Shown here: one piece after another, positions 28,301-36,070 of the stretch | How positions within the stretch are numbered: position 1 is the stretch's first letter | How the letters are laid out: each line of letters begins with the position of its first letter | Origin: Planctomycetota bacterium | GTDB taxonomy: Bacteria > Planctomycetota > MHYJ01 > JACPTZ01 | NCBI GenBank assembly: GCA_016192525.1 | Contig: JACPTZ010000137.1 | Span: 1-49,148 of the forward strand | Direction: 5' to 3' | DNA length: 49,148 nucleotides | Notes under the pieces: generated by a model | The model's database searches: none | The model's input: the letters and a program-made list of their open reading frames with translations, nothing else | Told to the model about the DNA's origin: nothing | Program-made: the position numbers and the translations under genes

Positions 28301-30635
28301 TCCCGTACTCCCAGAGGAGGGCGCCGGACCGGCCGGAGAGGGCCCGGATCTCCCCGTCGTTTGTCCCGATCACCACGTCCGGGAGGCTGTCGGCATCGAG
28401 ATCGGCGAGGACGGGGGACGATCCGGCCACGAAGCTGAACTCCGCGGTCCAGAGCGCGCTCCCGTCGGCGCCCGAAAGCGCGTGCAGCCGATCGTCGCGG
28501 GAGGCGACCACCACGTCCGGGACGCCGTCGCCATCGAGGTCGCCCACGGCGGGCGAGGTCTCGATCGAGTGGCGGGCCTGGAAGGACCACCGCTCCATGG
28601 GCGTGAGGGAGGCCCGGAGCCGGACGTGGCCCGGGGAGGAGGGGAAGCGGGTCGTCGGGCCGTCGGCGATCTCCATCGGAGGGCTCACCTCATCGACGTC
28701 GGGCCGCGGCGTCCACTTGGCGATCTGGACGCGGCACCAGCGCGGATGGTCGTTCGGCTTCGTCACATAGAGGGTGTAGGCGCCGGGCTGGAGAGGGAGG
28801 CGCTGCACCGGGAGCGGGATCGCGAGCATCGGGGGGAGATCGGGGATGTCGCGGAGGTCGCAGGGGCGGAAGGGGGGAGGCGGGGGCAACGAACCGTCCA
28901 CCCCGAGTAGCGACCGCGCATCGGTCGCGTATCGAGGGGCGGGCCCGCGCATCGTATCGCCGGGGAGGGGGTCGTCGCCGTAGACGAGGAGGCGCACGCC
29001 GGCCGATTCCGACTCCACGCTCAGGAAGCCGAGATCGGGTTCGAGGTGGATCGGCGGGAGGCGCGTGGTCTGGCCCGGGTTGATCGGGAAATCGACGCCG
29101 ACGCCCTTCGTCCCCTCCGAGGTCACCTCCAGATGGTACTGTCCGTTCTTTAGCGGGTGCGTGGTGGCGCCGCCGCGGAGGCGGGCCACCTCCTTCCCCT
29201 TCGAGGTGACGGTGACCTCGGCGTCCGCCGGCGTCACCTCCAGCGCCACGGTCCCCGAGTCCGGGAGCAGCACCGGGGCGTAGTCCGAGACGACCCACGG
29301 GCGGAGCTGTACCCGTCCGCCCGCGTCCTCGCACCCCTCGCGATGCACCTTGAGGTGCGGGTTTCCGGCGGGCCAGATGCGGAGGCGCATCGGGCTCTGC
29401 CCCACCGGTTCGCCGTTCAGGAAGATCTCGGCGCCCGACGGGGTCGGCGCCACGTTCACCCACGCCGGGCCGCTGAACCAGGCGAGGATGGCGAGGGCCA
29501 CGAAGAGGTCGGTGGCGAGGAACGCGGTGAGGGCGGGCCGTCGCGCCGCCGCCTTGCGGAGCCGGTAGAACGCGCTCGGCGGCCGGGCGTGGACCTCCTC
29601 GCCGCGGAGATAGCGGTCGATGTCGTCGGCGAACTCCTGGGCGGTGGCGTAGCGACGCTCGCGTTCCTTCGCGAGGGCCTTCATCACGATCGTCTCGGCA
29701 TCGCGCGAGAGGGCGGGGACGAGGCGGCGGGGGGGGAGCGGTTCGCGCGACTTCACCGCCTCGATCACCTCGAACGTGCTCGACCCGGCGGCGGGGAGGC
29801 TGCCGGTGAGCATCTCATAGAGGACGGCGCCGAGGGAGTAGATGTCGCTCCGGCCGTCGGCGAGATGGGTCTGTCCGGCGGCCTGTTCGGGGGACATGTA
29901 GAGCGGGGTGCCGAGGACATCGCCGGAGAGGGTGAGGGCGGTGGTGGCGCGGACCTCGCGGGCGAGGCCGAAGTCGGTGAGGACGGCGCGGTACTCGGCG
30001 ACGAAGCCGGTCCCCACCGCGAGGGCGGAGTCGCCAGGGGAGGCATCGAGGACGGCGCTTTCCGAGACGAGGAGGATGTTGCCCGGCTTGAGGTCGCGGT
30101 GGATGATGCCCTTCTCGTGGGCATGGGCGAGGGCGCGAGCGGTGTCGCGGGCGATCCGCATGGCGGTGCGGGGCGGGAGGGGGCGCTGGTCCTTCAGCAC
30201 TCGGGCGAGGGAGGGGCCATCGACGAACTCCATCGTGTAGTACCAGAAGCCCGCCCCGTAGCCCCGAGTGGCCCTCTGTAGCGCCTCGGGCGCGGAGGAG
30301 GGCGTAACGAGGGGCGGATCGGCGGGCTCCTCGCCGACGTCGAAGAGCCGGACGATATTCGGGTGGGCGAGGGCGGCGGCGGAGCGGACCTCGCGCTGGA
30401 AGCGGGATCGGATCTGCGGGTCGTCGTCGCGTCCGCGCGGAATCACCTTGAGGGCGACGGTGCGTGGGACGGCGGGGTCGCGGGCGAGGTAGACGGCGCC
30501 CATGCCGCCCTCGGCGAGGAAGCGGACGATCTCGTATCGGCCCACTCGGGCCCCGGGCGGGAGCGCGAGCGACAGATGCGAGGAGGCCGCGCGGTCCGGG
30601 GTGCGGATCTGGGTGGGGTCATGCGGAGCGGTCAT
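25320..30635 (-). CDS. Giant membrane Ser/Thr protein kinase with PEGA, 16 FG-GAP-like repeats and TPR-like C-terminus
   Basis: A 1771-residue Hanks-type kinase. Start at 30635 (MTAPHD). The cytoplasmic kinase domain covers about residues 34-300: GGMGAVY, Lys63 in VALKVI, HRDLKPGN (Asp181), DFGLA (Asp221), GTPLYMSPEQAAG. A 23-residue insertion (about 124-146, PPLVTPSSAPEALQ...) looks repeat-derived. A membrane helix lies at about 367-390, followed by a PEGA-like domain (APTPSGAEIFLNGEPVG). Outside the membrane, about 690-1415 contain sixteen roughly 45-residue units of the form DLDGDGxxDVVxGxxDxxxxALSGRDGxxLW, calcium-binding FG-GAP/VCBS-type blades alternating with PQQ-like strands, likely two propellers. 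The last 330 residues are helical and TPR-like. Such kinases are a planctomycete hallmark; the propeller probably senses an extracellular ligand. Stop TAA. Confidence 0.92.
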   Translation of the reverse strand: MTAPHDPTQIRTPDRAASSHLSLALPPGARVGRYEIVRFLAEGGMGAVYLARDPAVPRTVALKVIPRGRDDDPQIRSRFQREVRSAAALAHPNIVRLFDVGEEPADPPLVTPSSAPEALQRATRGYGAGFWYYTMEFVDGPSLARVLKDQRPLPPRTAMRIARDTARALAHAHEKGIIHRDLKPGNILLVSESAVLDASPGDSALAVGTGFVAEYRAVLTDFGLAREVRATTALTLSGDVLGTPLYMSPEQAAGQTHLADGRSDIYSLGAVLYEMLTGSLPAAGSSTFEVIEAVKSREPLPPRRLVPALSRDAETIVMKALAKERERRYATAQEFADDIDRYLRGEEVHARPPSAFYRLRKAAARRPALTAFLATDLFVALAILAWFSGPAWVNVAPTPSGAEIFLNGEPVGQSPMRLRIWPAGNPHLKVHREGCEDAGGRVQLRPWVVSDYAPVLLPDSGTVALEVTPADAEVTVTSKGKEVARLRGGATTHPLKNGQYHLEVTSEGTKGVGVDFPINPGQTTRLPPIHLEPDLGFLSVESESAGVRLLVYGDDPLPGDTMRGPAPRYATDARSLLGVDGSLPPPPPFRPCDLRDIPDLPPMLAIPLPVQRLPLQPGAYTLYVTKPNDHPRWCRVQIAKWTPRPDVDEVSPPMEIADGPTTRFPSSPGHVRLRASLTPMERWSFQARHSIETSPAVGDLDGDGVPDVVVASRDDRLHALSGADGSALWTAEFSFVAGSSPVLADLDADSLPDVVIGTNDGEIRALSGRSGALLWEYGIMVSITMTPVLGDLNGDGTMDVVTTDYNEFLYAISGRDGDKLWKEPLDPGSSEATHLASRLVMADLNDDGTADPAYGTAVDGTGGGSFVARSGVDGGVLWRVKAPGAPLNSPGVADLNGDDVPDILFGSSGGRIAALSGRDGKTLWEKTLNTAWVSSAAIGDLNGDGRADAVIGTDTGEVLALSGADGVVLWSFSLGSPTRCRPTTGDVDGDGAPEVAIGSDDRSVRILSGRDGAPIWRFDARAAISAAPVLEDLDGDSRRECVIASLDGRAYALDTGDGRRIWSLATGIATLPATTLPDLDGDGVADVVAGTTDNRLMALSGTDGRTLWRSDTGAPVRWVPAIGDLDRDGIADVVAAIGSGEVEAVSGPDGRRIWRSAEGGKAVCAVRLGDVDGDGTPDAAVGVEGAFALLSGKDGHLLWKVSSPNAVLSPPGLADLNGDGRLDAVAGFREGRVRAFSGPDGAPLWDFGTKNEVRVTPALGDLNRDRIPDAVFGSWDTYVYGISGRDGTPIWAYKTGWAADEAALADLDGDGGLEAVVGSQDSCIYALSGRNGRPRWSVRTGDKVLSAPGFADLDGDGQLDVVAVSNDGFVRALSGRDGHGLWRVASGKSLGPPALGDLNGDGTADVVVGSEEGVLSALSGRAPRRPATAGARVLEARRLAREQAWEAVAAIPGGAGVSPAPPAPEDEMRLALVRGKALLALYRAPEARSELERAAKAFRGSTEALVSLAGATNDPAPLRKAIEVDPLGAYDDVAVISTRETVHLAAGLEFPAGTVQQAVALVLAQRGVEALAAIDELLRDPGNLHLLRLRPHARLTAGEPDEALAEIDAIEKMGIADPWRDNLRQSAREYASDPLLRAELYQKAKRWGDLFHLYGVLTTASPDDLRIANDYAWWVAIHTWPSPTEPGDPAPDAETAKAVKLATRAVDGAPDEPTRAMYLDTLAAALHANGETARAIETAERAVKGAGTPEYRAEFAARLEGYRKRPPASGK

Positions 30636-30745
30636 GGCGGGGGGTAGTGTAGCCTCGCCCGCGGCGCGGCGCAACGGAAGGGGGGGGACTCATCGAAACT
30701 TGTGTTCCGAACGAACAACCCGTAGGATGAGTCCGGAGCGCGAAC

Positions 30746-31020
30746 ATGGACAAACCCTCCGTCTATCTGGATACGAACATCCTCTCCGTGCTGCATTACC
30801 GGGGCGGGCAAGTCCAGTCGGGTGCATCCCGCGTGAACGGCCCTCAGGTTGTCATCCTGAGCGGAACGCCGCCTCCGTTCGGCGGCGTGGAGCGAAGGAT
30901 CACCAGCGTAGGCGTCTTTGGGGCGCATCGGCTGGCGATCCTTCGCCTCGGGCTTCGCCGCACCCGTCCAGTCTCTCGCCTGGCAGATCGCAACGCGGGA
31001 GTGGTGGGAGTGCGAACGTG
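30746..31020 (+). pseudogene. PIN-domain gene broken by a palindromic repeat and cut by IS21
   Basis: MDKPSVYLDTNILSVLHYRG is a clear PIN N-terminus. At about 30810 the similarity stops in a TGTCATCCTGAGC repeat. After the repeat, from 30975 in another frame, LAWQIATREWWECERG resembles the next PIN helix. The IS21 element begins at about 31024. The gene has thus suffered two insertions and the remainder of its 3' end is lost from this locus. Confidence 0.65.
30848..30974. repeat. TGTCATCCTGAGC palindromic repeat inside the PIN gene
   Basis: Begins GTTGTCATCCTGAGCGG, with GAAGGATCACCAGCGTAGG and GCTGGCGATCCTTCGCCTCG forming the inner inverted pair. Here the right TGTCATCC arm is missing, suggesting a truncated copy. 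It is the only copy in the window that clearly interrupts a recognisable protein-coding sequence. Confidence 0.6.
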
Positions 31021-31210
31021 GGCTGTCATTGATCGGGTCATACTGCACCAGTCGTAGCCGGGTATAGTGCACCACTCATGTGCGGGTTATAGTGCACCAC
31101 CCATGTTCGGGTGATCGTGCACCACCCGCAGGGCGATTCCTCTTGTCGGGATGCCTGTGTCTCAGCACCCTTTGCTCACCCCAAGTCCAGGTGAGGAAGG
31201 AGGATGAGAC

Positions 31211-32750
31211 ATGGCCGGCAGGAGGACCCTCGTGCTCGATGTCCGTGAGATGGTGCGGCGGCTCAGACTCGGCGAGGCCGGGCGTGAGATCGCCCGCGAC
31301 CTTGGCTGTAACCGCCGCACCATCGCGAAGTACCACCGTCTCGCCCAGACGGAAGGCTGGCTCTCCCGGCCGGAACTCCCGGCCCCCGGAGAAATCGACC
31401 TCCGCCTGACCCAGATGGCCCCGACCCTCGAATGGGGGCCGGAGTCGAGCGTCGAACCGCACCGCGACACCGTCGTCGCCCTCCGCGCCAAAGGCGTGGA
31501 GGTCACCGCTCTTTGGCAAATTCTCAGGGACCAGCACGGGTACGCCGGCGCCTACGCCAGCGTCCTGCGGTTCGTCCATCGGCTCGAACCCAAGACTCCC
31601 GAGGCGTTCGTCCGGATCGAGACGAAGCCGGGCGAAGAGGCCCAGGTCGATTTCGGCTACGCGGGACGGTTCCTCGACCGCCGGTGCGGGCGCCTCCGCA
31701 AGGCGTGGGTCTTCGTCATGACCCTCTCGTGGAGCCGCCACCAGTACGCCGAGATCGTCTTCGATCAGTCGGTCGAGACCTGGCTGGCGCTGCACGTCCG
31801 CGCCTTCGAGTCGTTCGGCGGCGTCCCGGCGAAGATCGTGATCGACAACCTGAAGGCCGCGATCACGAAGGCCTGCTTCGAGGACCCCCAGGTCCAGCGG
31901 TCGTACCGCGAACTCGCCGAACACTACGACTTCCTCATCTCGCCCTGCCGTCCCCGCACCCCCGAGCACAAGGGGAAGGTGGAGAACGGCGTCCATTACG
32001 TGAAGCGGAACGCCCTCGCGGGTCGCGAGTTCGCGGATATCGACGCCGCCAACGCCCATCTCGCCCGATGGGTCCGCGAGGTCGCCGGCGTCCGCGATCA
32101 CGGTACCACGCACGAGAGGCCGCTCGACCGGTTCGAGATCGAACGCCCCGCGTTCCGGCCGCTCCCCGCGACGCCGTACGTGCTCGCCGTCTGGAAGGAG
32201 GTCAAACTCCATCCCGACCCACGTGGTCTTCGACCGCTCCTTCTACAGCGCCCCGCATCGCCTCATCGGGCAGCGTCTCACGCTGAAGGCGACCCGGGAG
32301 ACGATCGCGATCTACTTCGGTCACGAGCTCGTGGCGAGCCACTCCCGAGCCCCGGCGGCCGGGATGCGGGTGACGAACACCCTGCACTACCCGCCGTACA
32401 AGCTCTCCGGGTTCATGGCCACCCCGGTCCGGCTCCGCGAGGAGGCCGAGGCGATCGGCTCGGCCGTGGCGACGGTGGTCCGGCGCCTGCTCGACGAGAG
32501 GCCGGTGGACCGCTTGCGCCAGGCCCAGGGACTCGTCGGCTTCGCGAAGAGGTACGGCCCGGAGCGTCTGGACGCCGCCTGCCGGCGCGCCCTCCTCTTC
32601 GATGACGCCTCCTACCGCTCGGTCGCCTCGATCCTTCGAAGGAACCAGGAAGACGCCCCGTTGCCCCCGGAGGCGTCCGCCTCCGGGCCGGTCCCGAAGA
32701 CGGCCGCCTTCGCCCGACCGGTCTCCCAGATCGCGGCCGGTCTGGGATAG
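31211..32750 (+). pseudogene. istA: IS21 transposase IstA, single-base frameshift
   Basis: DDE transposase with helix-turn-helix at the N-terminus (GEAGREIARDLGCNRRTIAKY), and catalytic Asp147 (AQVDFGYAG), Asp212 (VIDNLKAAI) and Glu258 (HKGKVENGVHY). Near 32218, KLHPD should continue HVVFDRSFYSAPHRLIGQRL, but one extra C in CATCCCGACCCACG moves this into the next frame, which then runs to TAG at 32750. Without the insertion the protein would be about 512 residues, normal for IstA. It is probably inactive unless frameshifting restores it. Confidence 0.85.
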
Positions 32751-32759
32751 GAGATCCTC

Positions 32760-33530
32760 ATGGAACCTCGTTCCTCGCTGGCGCCGCGGCTGAAGTCGCT
32801 GCGGCTCTCCGGCATCCTCGAGACCCTCGACGTGCGGAACCGCGAGGCCATCGAGACCAAGTGTTCCTTCGTCGAGTTCCTCGATCGCCTCCTCGAAGAC
32901 GAGGTGGAGCGGCGGGGACAGAAGCAGCTCTCGCTCCGGCTCCGGAGATCGAACCTCGATCCGATGAAGACACTGGAGGCCTTCGACTTCTCCTTCAACC
33001 CGGCGGTGAACCGGCAACAGGTGTACGATCTGGCGACCTGCTCCTTCGTCGAGAGGGCGGAGTCGGTCTTCCTGGTCGGACCCGCGGGGGTGGGAAAGAG
33101 CCATCTCGCGCACGCCCTGGGTCACGAGGCCTGCCGTCGCGGCTTCGACGTCGTCTTCGCCAGGACGAGCGGGATGCTGGCGCATCTGCACGGAGGTCGC
33201 GCCGACGGCACCTACGAGCGGAGGCTGGGGACCTATCAGCGTCCCGAAGTCTTGATCCTCGACGACTTCGGGCTCAAGCCGATGCGGCCTCCGGCGGCGG
33301 AGGACCTGTACGAGGTGATCGAGGGAAGGTACGGTCGGGGGGCGATCGTGCTCACGACGAACCGGGCCTTCAACGAGTGGCCGGAACTGTTCGACAATCC
33401 CGTGCTCGCCTCGGCGGCCCTCGATCGACTCGCCCACGGCGCCGTCCAGATCATGATCACGGGCGACTCGTACCGGACCAAGGGGCCGAAACCCGAGGTG
33501 AGGCGCACCGTCGCGACGGCGAAGCGGTGA
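32760..33530 (+). CDS. istB: IS21 helper ATPase IstB
   Basis: A 256-residue AAA+ ATPase that activates the IstA transposase and selects targets. Walker A GPAGVGKSHL (from residue 107), Walker B VLILDDFG (Asp168, Asp169), and the family block DLYEVIEGRYGRGAIVLTTN are present. It starts ten bases after the istA stop, as usual in this family, and appears intact. Confidence 0.93.
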   Translation: MEPRSSLAPRLKSLRLSGILETLDVRNREAIETKCSFVEFLDRLLEDEVERRGQKQLSLRLRRSNLDPMKTLEAFDFSFNPAVNRQQVYDLATCSFVERAESVFLVGPAGVGKSHLAHALGHEACRRGFDVVFARTSGMLAHLHGGRADGTYERRLGTYQRPEVLILDDFGLKPMRPPAAEDLYEVIEGRYGRGAIVLTTNRAFNEWPELFDNPVLASAALDRLAHGAVQIMITGDSYRTKGPKPEVRRTVATAKR

Positions 33531-33924
33531 CGGGGGGGGCGAGGGGAGGGGACGAAGAGAATTGTCATAGAGCGAGAGATCGACGTGCTACGATGGCCGT
33601 GGAAGCGACGGAACGACTCGAAAGATCCGCACCATCCCGGTTCCGCGCCGATCGACGGAGTCCGGGGTGGCCCGTCCGGTTTTCCACAGGGGCTCCGCCG
33701 CCGCCTGCACCTTGAGGGGTGCCGCGCCGGCACCCCATGGAAAACCGGGCCTGTTCTCTCTCAACCCGGCCCTCGGATCCGGACCGGAGGAACGCCCGAA
33801 GTGGTGCACGATCACCCGAACATGGCTGGCGCACTATGCCCGAACATTGACACCCCGTCCAAAGGCCCCTTCCGAGGGGCCTCTCGGCCTCCCCTCGAAC
33901 AGGCAGAGGGACCACCGGCGATGA

Positions 33925-34113
33925 GGGAAGGCGCACTCGCGGCTGCGAACGGCGGAGATCGCCCGCCGCTGCCACCGGACGCACACGGCGGTCCTGCTGG
34001 CCGTGAAGCACCTGGACGCGGCGGCGCGGCACGACCGGGCGCTCGCCGAAGGGCTGTCCCGACTGTCCGCTCGGGTCGGCACCTCGGTCGCGGATTCGCC
34101 GGAAGCACAGTAA
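33925..34113 (+). pseudogene. Fragment resembling DnaA domain IV
   Basis: An open stretch of 62 codons without a start reads LRTAEIARRCHRTHTAVLLA then VKHLDAAARHDRALAEGLSR, ending at TAA. The helix-turn-helix pattern EIAxxxxRxHTAVLxAVxxL is that of the C-terminal DNA-binding domain of DnaA, also found in some REP-associated tyrosine transposases. It is cut on the left shortly after the IS21 right end. Only a by-eye resemblance; it could also be a chance frame. Confidence 0.35.
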
Positions 34114-34136
34114 TTTCTGATATGCGATACGGTCCG

Positions 34137-34604
34137 GGGCAAGGGCAGGCCACTCGGGGCGCCGGCGTCCATCACCACCACCCGCCTCAACTCCGGGCAC
34201 GCCGGCCCCGCCGCCGCGACCTTTGCGAGATGCTTCGCGTTCGAGGCGATCGCCACCTTCGCCCCGGAATTCTGGAGGATGTAGCCCACTTGATCGGCCG
34301 GGAGACTCGGGTAGATCGGCACGAGGGCGAGGCCGAGGGTCTGGCAGGCGAGATCGGTAATCGTCCACTCGGGGCGGTTCTCGGAGATGAGCGCCACGCG
34401 GTCGCCCGGCTGGAGCCCGTCGGTGAGCGCGCCCAGCCGTCCCGCGGCGAAGGCGTGGGCGAGGGCGGCGATGCGACGCTCGAACTCTGCCGTGGGGATG
34501 TCCCGCCAGGCCCCGTCTTTCTTGAACTTCAGGGCGTCCGGCTTCGGCCAGCGGTCGAAGGCGGCGTAGATGAGATCGGGGATGGTGCGCGGCGCCGCAG
34601 TCAT
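34137..34604 (-). pseudogene. AMP-binding (long-chain acyl-CoA ligase) gene, N-terminal remnant
   Basis: From ATG 34604 about 156 residues match the start of long-chain fatty-acid-CoA ligases (RTIPDLIYAAFDRWPKPDAL, PGDRVALISENRPEW, CQTLGLALVPIYPSLPADQV, ILQNSGAKVAIAS). Similarity stops at about 34137, before the ATP-binding and acyl-adenylate motifs. The remaining 100 codons of open frame translate repeat or IS sequence. The 3' part was lost, probably in a rearrangement with the neighbouring IS21. Confidence 0.8.
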
Positions 34605-34686
34605 GGCGGGGCATTGTGCCCGCGATGACGCGGCGCGTCAAGAACCGCGAGGGGCGCAGGTGCAGCGGAATTCTCAAAAATCGTTC

Positions 34687-34717
34687 TTGACAGGGAAGGG
34701 GGGGGGGGCTGTATATG
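34687..34717 (+). promoter_or_regulatory. Promoter with G11 homopolymer in the -35/-10 spacer
   Basis: TTGACA (34687-34692) and TATATG (34712-34717) are separated by 19 bases that include eleven G (34698-34708). It lies about 50 bases before the Gly-rich gene. Loss of one or two G would bring the spacer to 18 or 17, the sigma70 optimum, the same logic as phase-variable promoters such as meningococcal porA. Confidence 0.6.
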
Positions 34718-34767
34718 TGAAGGCTGTCTCTGGAGGTTCCCGGGAACCCTGAGGAGAGGAGGCAGCC

Positions 34768-36066
34768 ATGAGGAGGACGCTGTGGGTTGGCGTGTTGGGC
34801 ACAGTTGCCGTCATGATGTGCGGAACAACCTGTCTGCGTGCACAGGACCCATCGCCCCAAGATGAGGCAGACCCATTGATCGTCAATCTCCTCGACAAGT
34901 ATGAGCTTCAGTGTCCCGATGGCAAGCCGAGGATCAGCAACAGGAAGGATTTGAAAGCCTGGCAAGAGGACCTGCGCAAGCTCGCAGCAAGGCTGCGCGA
35001 AATTTTCAGGGACACCGGGACCTGACACGATTTCCTCATCCAATGCGGCGAACACGTTGTGTCCGTCCGCGTAAACGTGGCAGGCGGTCCCGAAGAGGAA
35101 AAGGCGGATCCGGGAGAGAAGGGATCGCCAGGGAAAAATGTGGGCACTACAGGTGGGCAGATGGAACAGGACCAGAATGTCATAACGGTTACCGTCGCTG
35201 GTGACGGTGGCGAGGGGGGAGATGCGCCTGAAGGAGGCGATGCGGGTGGAGGCGGCGGGGGCGGGAATGCAATAGGGAAGGCGGGAGACGGATCGCTCAT
35301 TATCGTCGTCGGCGGGAAGGGCGGGGATGCCGGTCAACAGCCGCCCGGCGGGAAAGAAGTCAAGGGAGGACCTGGCGGCCAGGGATTCAATGAGGCCGGC
35401 ACCGACTCCGTAGTGAAGACTCTGGGCGAAGACGGCGGAAAATCATCGGGTGGGGTCAAAGTGAAATCAGAGGACAAGCGCGGCGGCGCGAAACAACACG
35501 TTGTGCTTCCTCCGGGTCGGGGGGCAGCACCGGGCGGGAGAGCGAGAGCGGTCTGCATCTCAGGAGAGGCGTGGGCCGCGGGCGGGCGAGGTGGCAAGGG
35601 CGGTGACGGAGGCAAGTCACGGACCGATGTCGCATCGGACGGCGGACAGGGCGGGACGGGCGGAGACGCCTTTGCCCGCGTGTGGTTTGGATCTGATTCA
35701 GTCGCGCTCGCCTTTGGAGGAGCGGGCGGAAGAGGAGGTCACGGGGGGGGATCGGCAAGCGGCGATGTGTTTGGGAATGGCGGGGACGGTGGGCGGGGGG
35801 GGTGCGCGATGGCTATTGGACCAAGTGATCTCATGGCGGAAGGGGGTCCGGGGGGAGAGGGCGGCCTGCCCGGTGGCGGGGGCATTATCATTCTGCCGCC
35901 GTCTCAGCGACCGATCGCGCAAGTCAATCAGGCGCTTCCCGGTGCGATCGGTCCCGTGGGTTGTGCCCGAATGGTCCATCTGGCGGCAGGCAGCAAGGGG
36001 CCGCCGAACCCGGACGTACGCCCCGGCATGCCTGCTTCGGCGGCTCGAGATCCGACGTGCAGGTGA
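34768..36066 (+). CDS. Secreted glycine-rich protein with in-frame TGA, candidate selenoprotein (Sec at residue 86)
   Basis: ATG at 34768 follows a perfect AGGAGG by five bases. A signal peptide (LWVGVLGTVAVMMCGTTCLRAQ) and about 60 charged residues lead to RDTGT, TGA (35023-35025), then without a gap HDFLIQCGEHVVSVRVNVAGG in the same frame and a long Gly-rich region (GGxGGxGG units, about residues 120-400) to TGA at 36064. Total 432 residues if read through. The downstream half has no plausible start of its own (the GTG at 35059 lacks a Shine-Dalgarno), so without readthrough it would be neither translated nor exported. A strong hairpin with SECIS geometry begins 20 nt after the TGA. No homologue is recognised, so the expected residue at the TGA is unknown; a nonsense mutation is the alternative. 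The next gene starts four bases later. Confidence 0.6.
35045..35070 (+). promoter_or_regulatory. Candidate SECIS hairpin in the Gly-rich gene
   Basis: GCGG pairs with CCGC, CG with CG, and ACAC with GTGT, interrupted by one A-C mismatch and one bulged T. The apical loop is GTT (35056-35058), with G first, 30 nt after the TGA. All features lie within the known limits for bacterial SECIS elements. Confidence 0.5.
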
Positions 36067-36070
36067 TCAA

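Larger units (their letters stand above)
31024..33852 (+). mobile_element. IS21-family insertion sequence
   Basis: Ends read TGTCATTGATCGGGTCAT on the left and, as the complement, TGTCAATGTTCGGGCAT on the right. As usual for IS21, several related subterminal repeats of the GGGTATAGTGCACCAC type follow (four at the left, two at the right), ending about 31130 and beginning about 33800. istA and istB lie between in the standard order. No target-site duplication is evident: GTGGGC at the left, CCCCGTC at the right. The left flank is a PIN remnant and the right flank unrelated remnants, so deletion after insertion is likely. The 320 bases after istB hold only an inverted GGGTGCCGCGCCGGCACCCC hairpin and the right end. 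Confidence 0.85.

Noticed and set aside
31024..33852. IS21 target-site duplication
   Set aside because: Flanking bases do not match; the locus has probably been rearranged since insertion.
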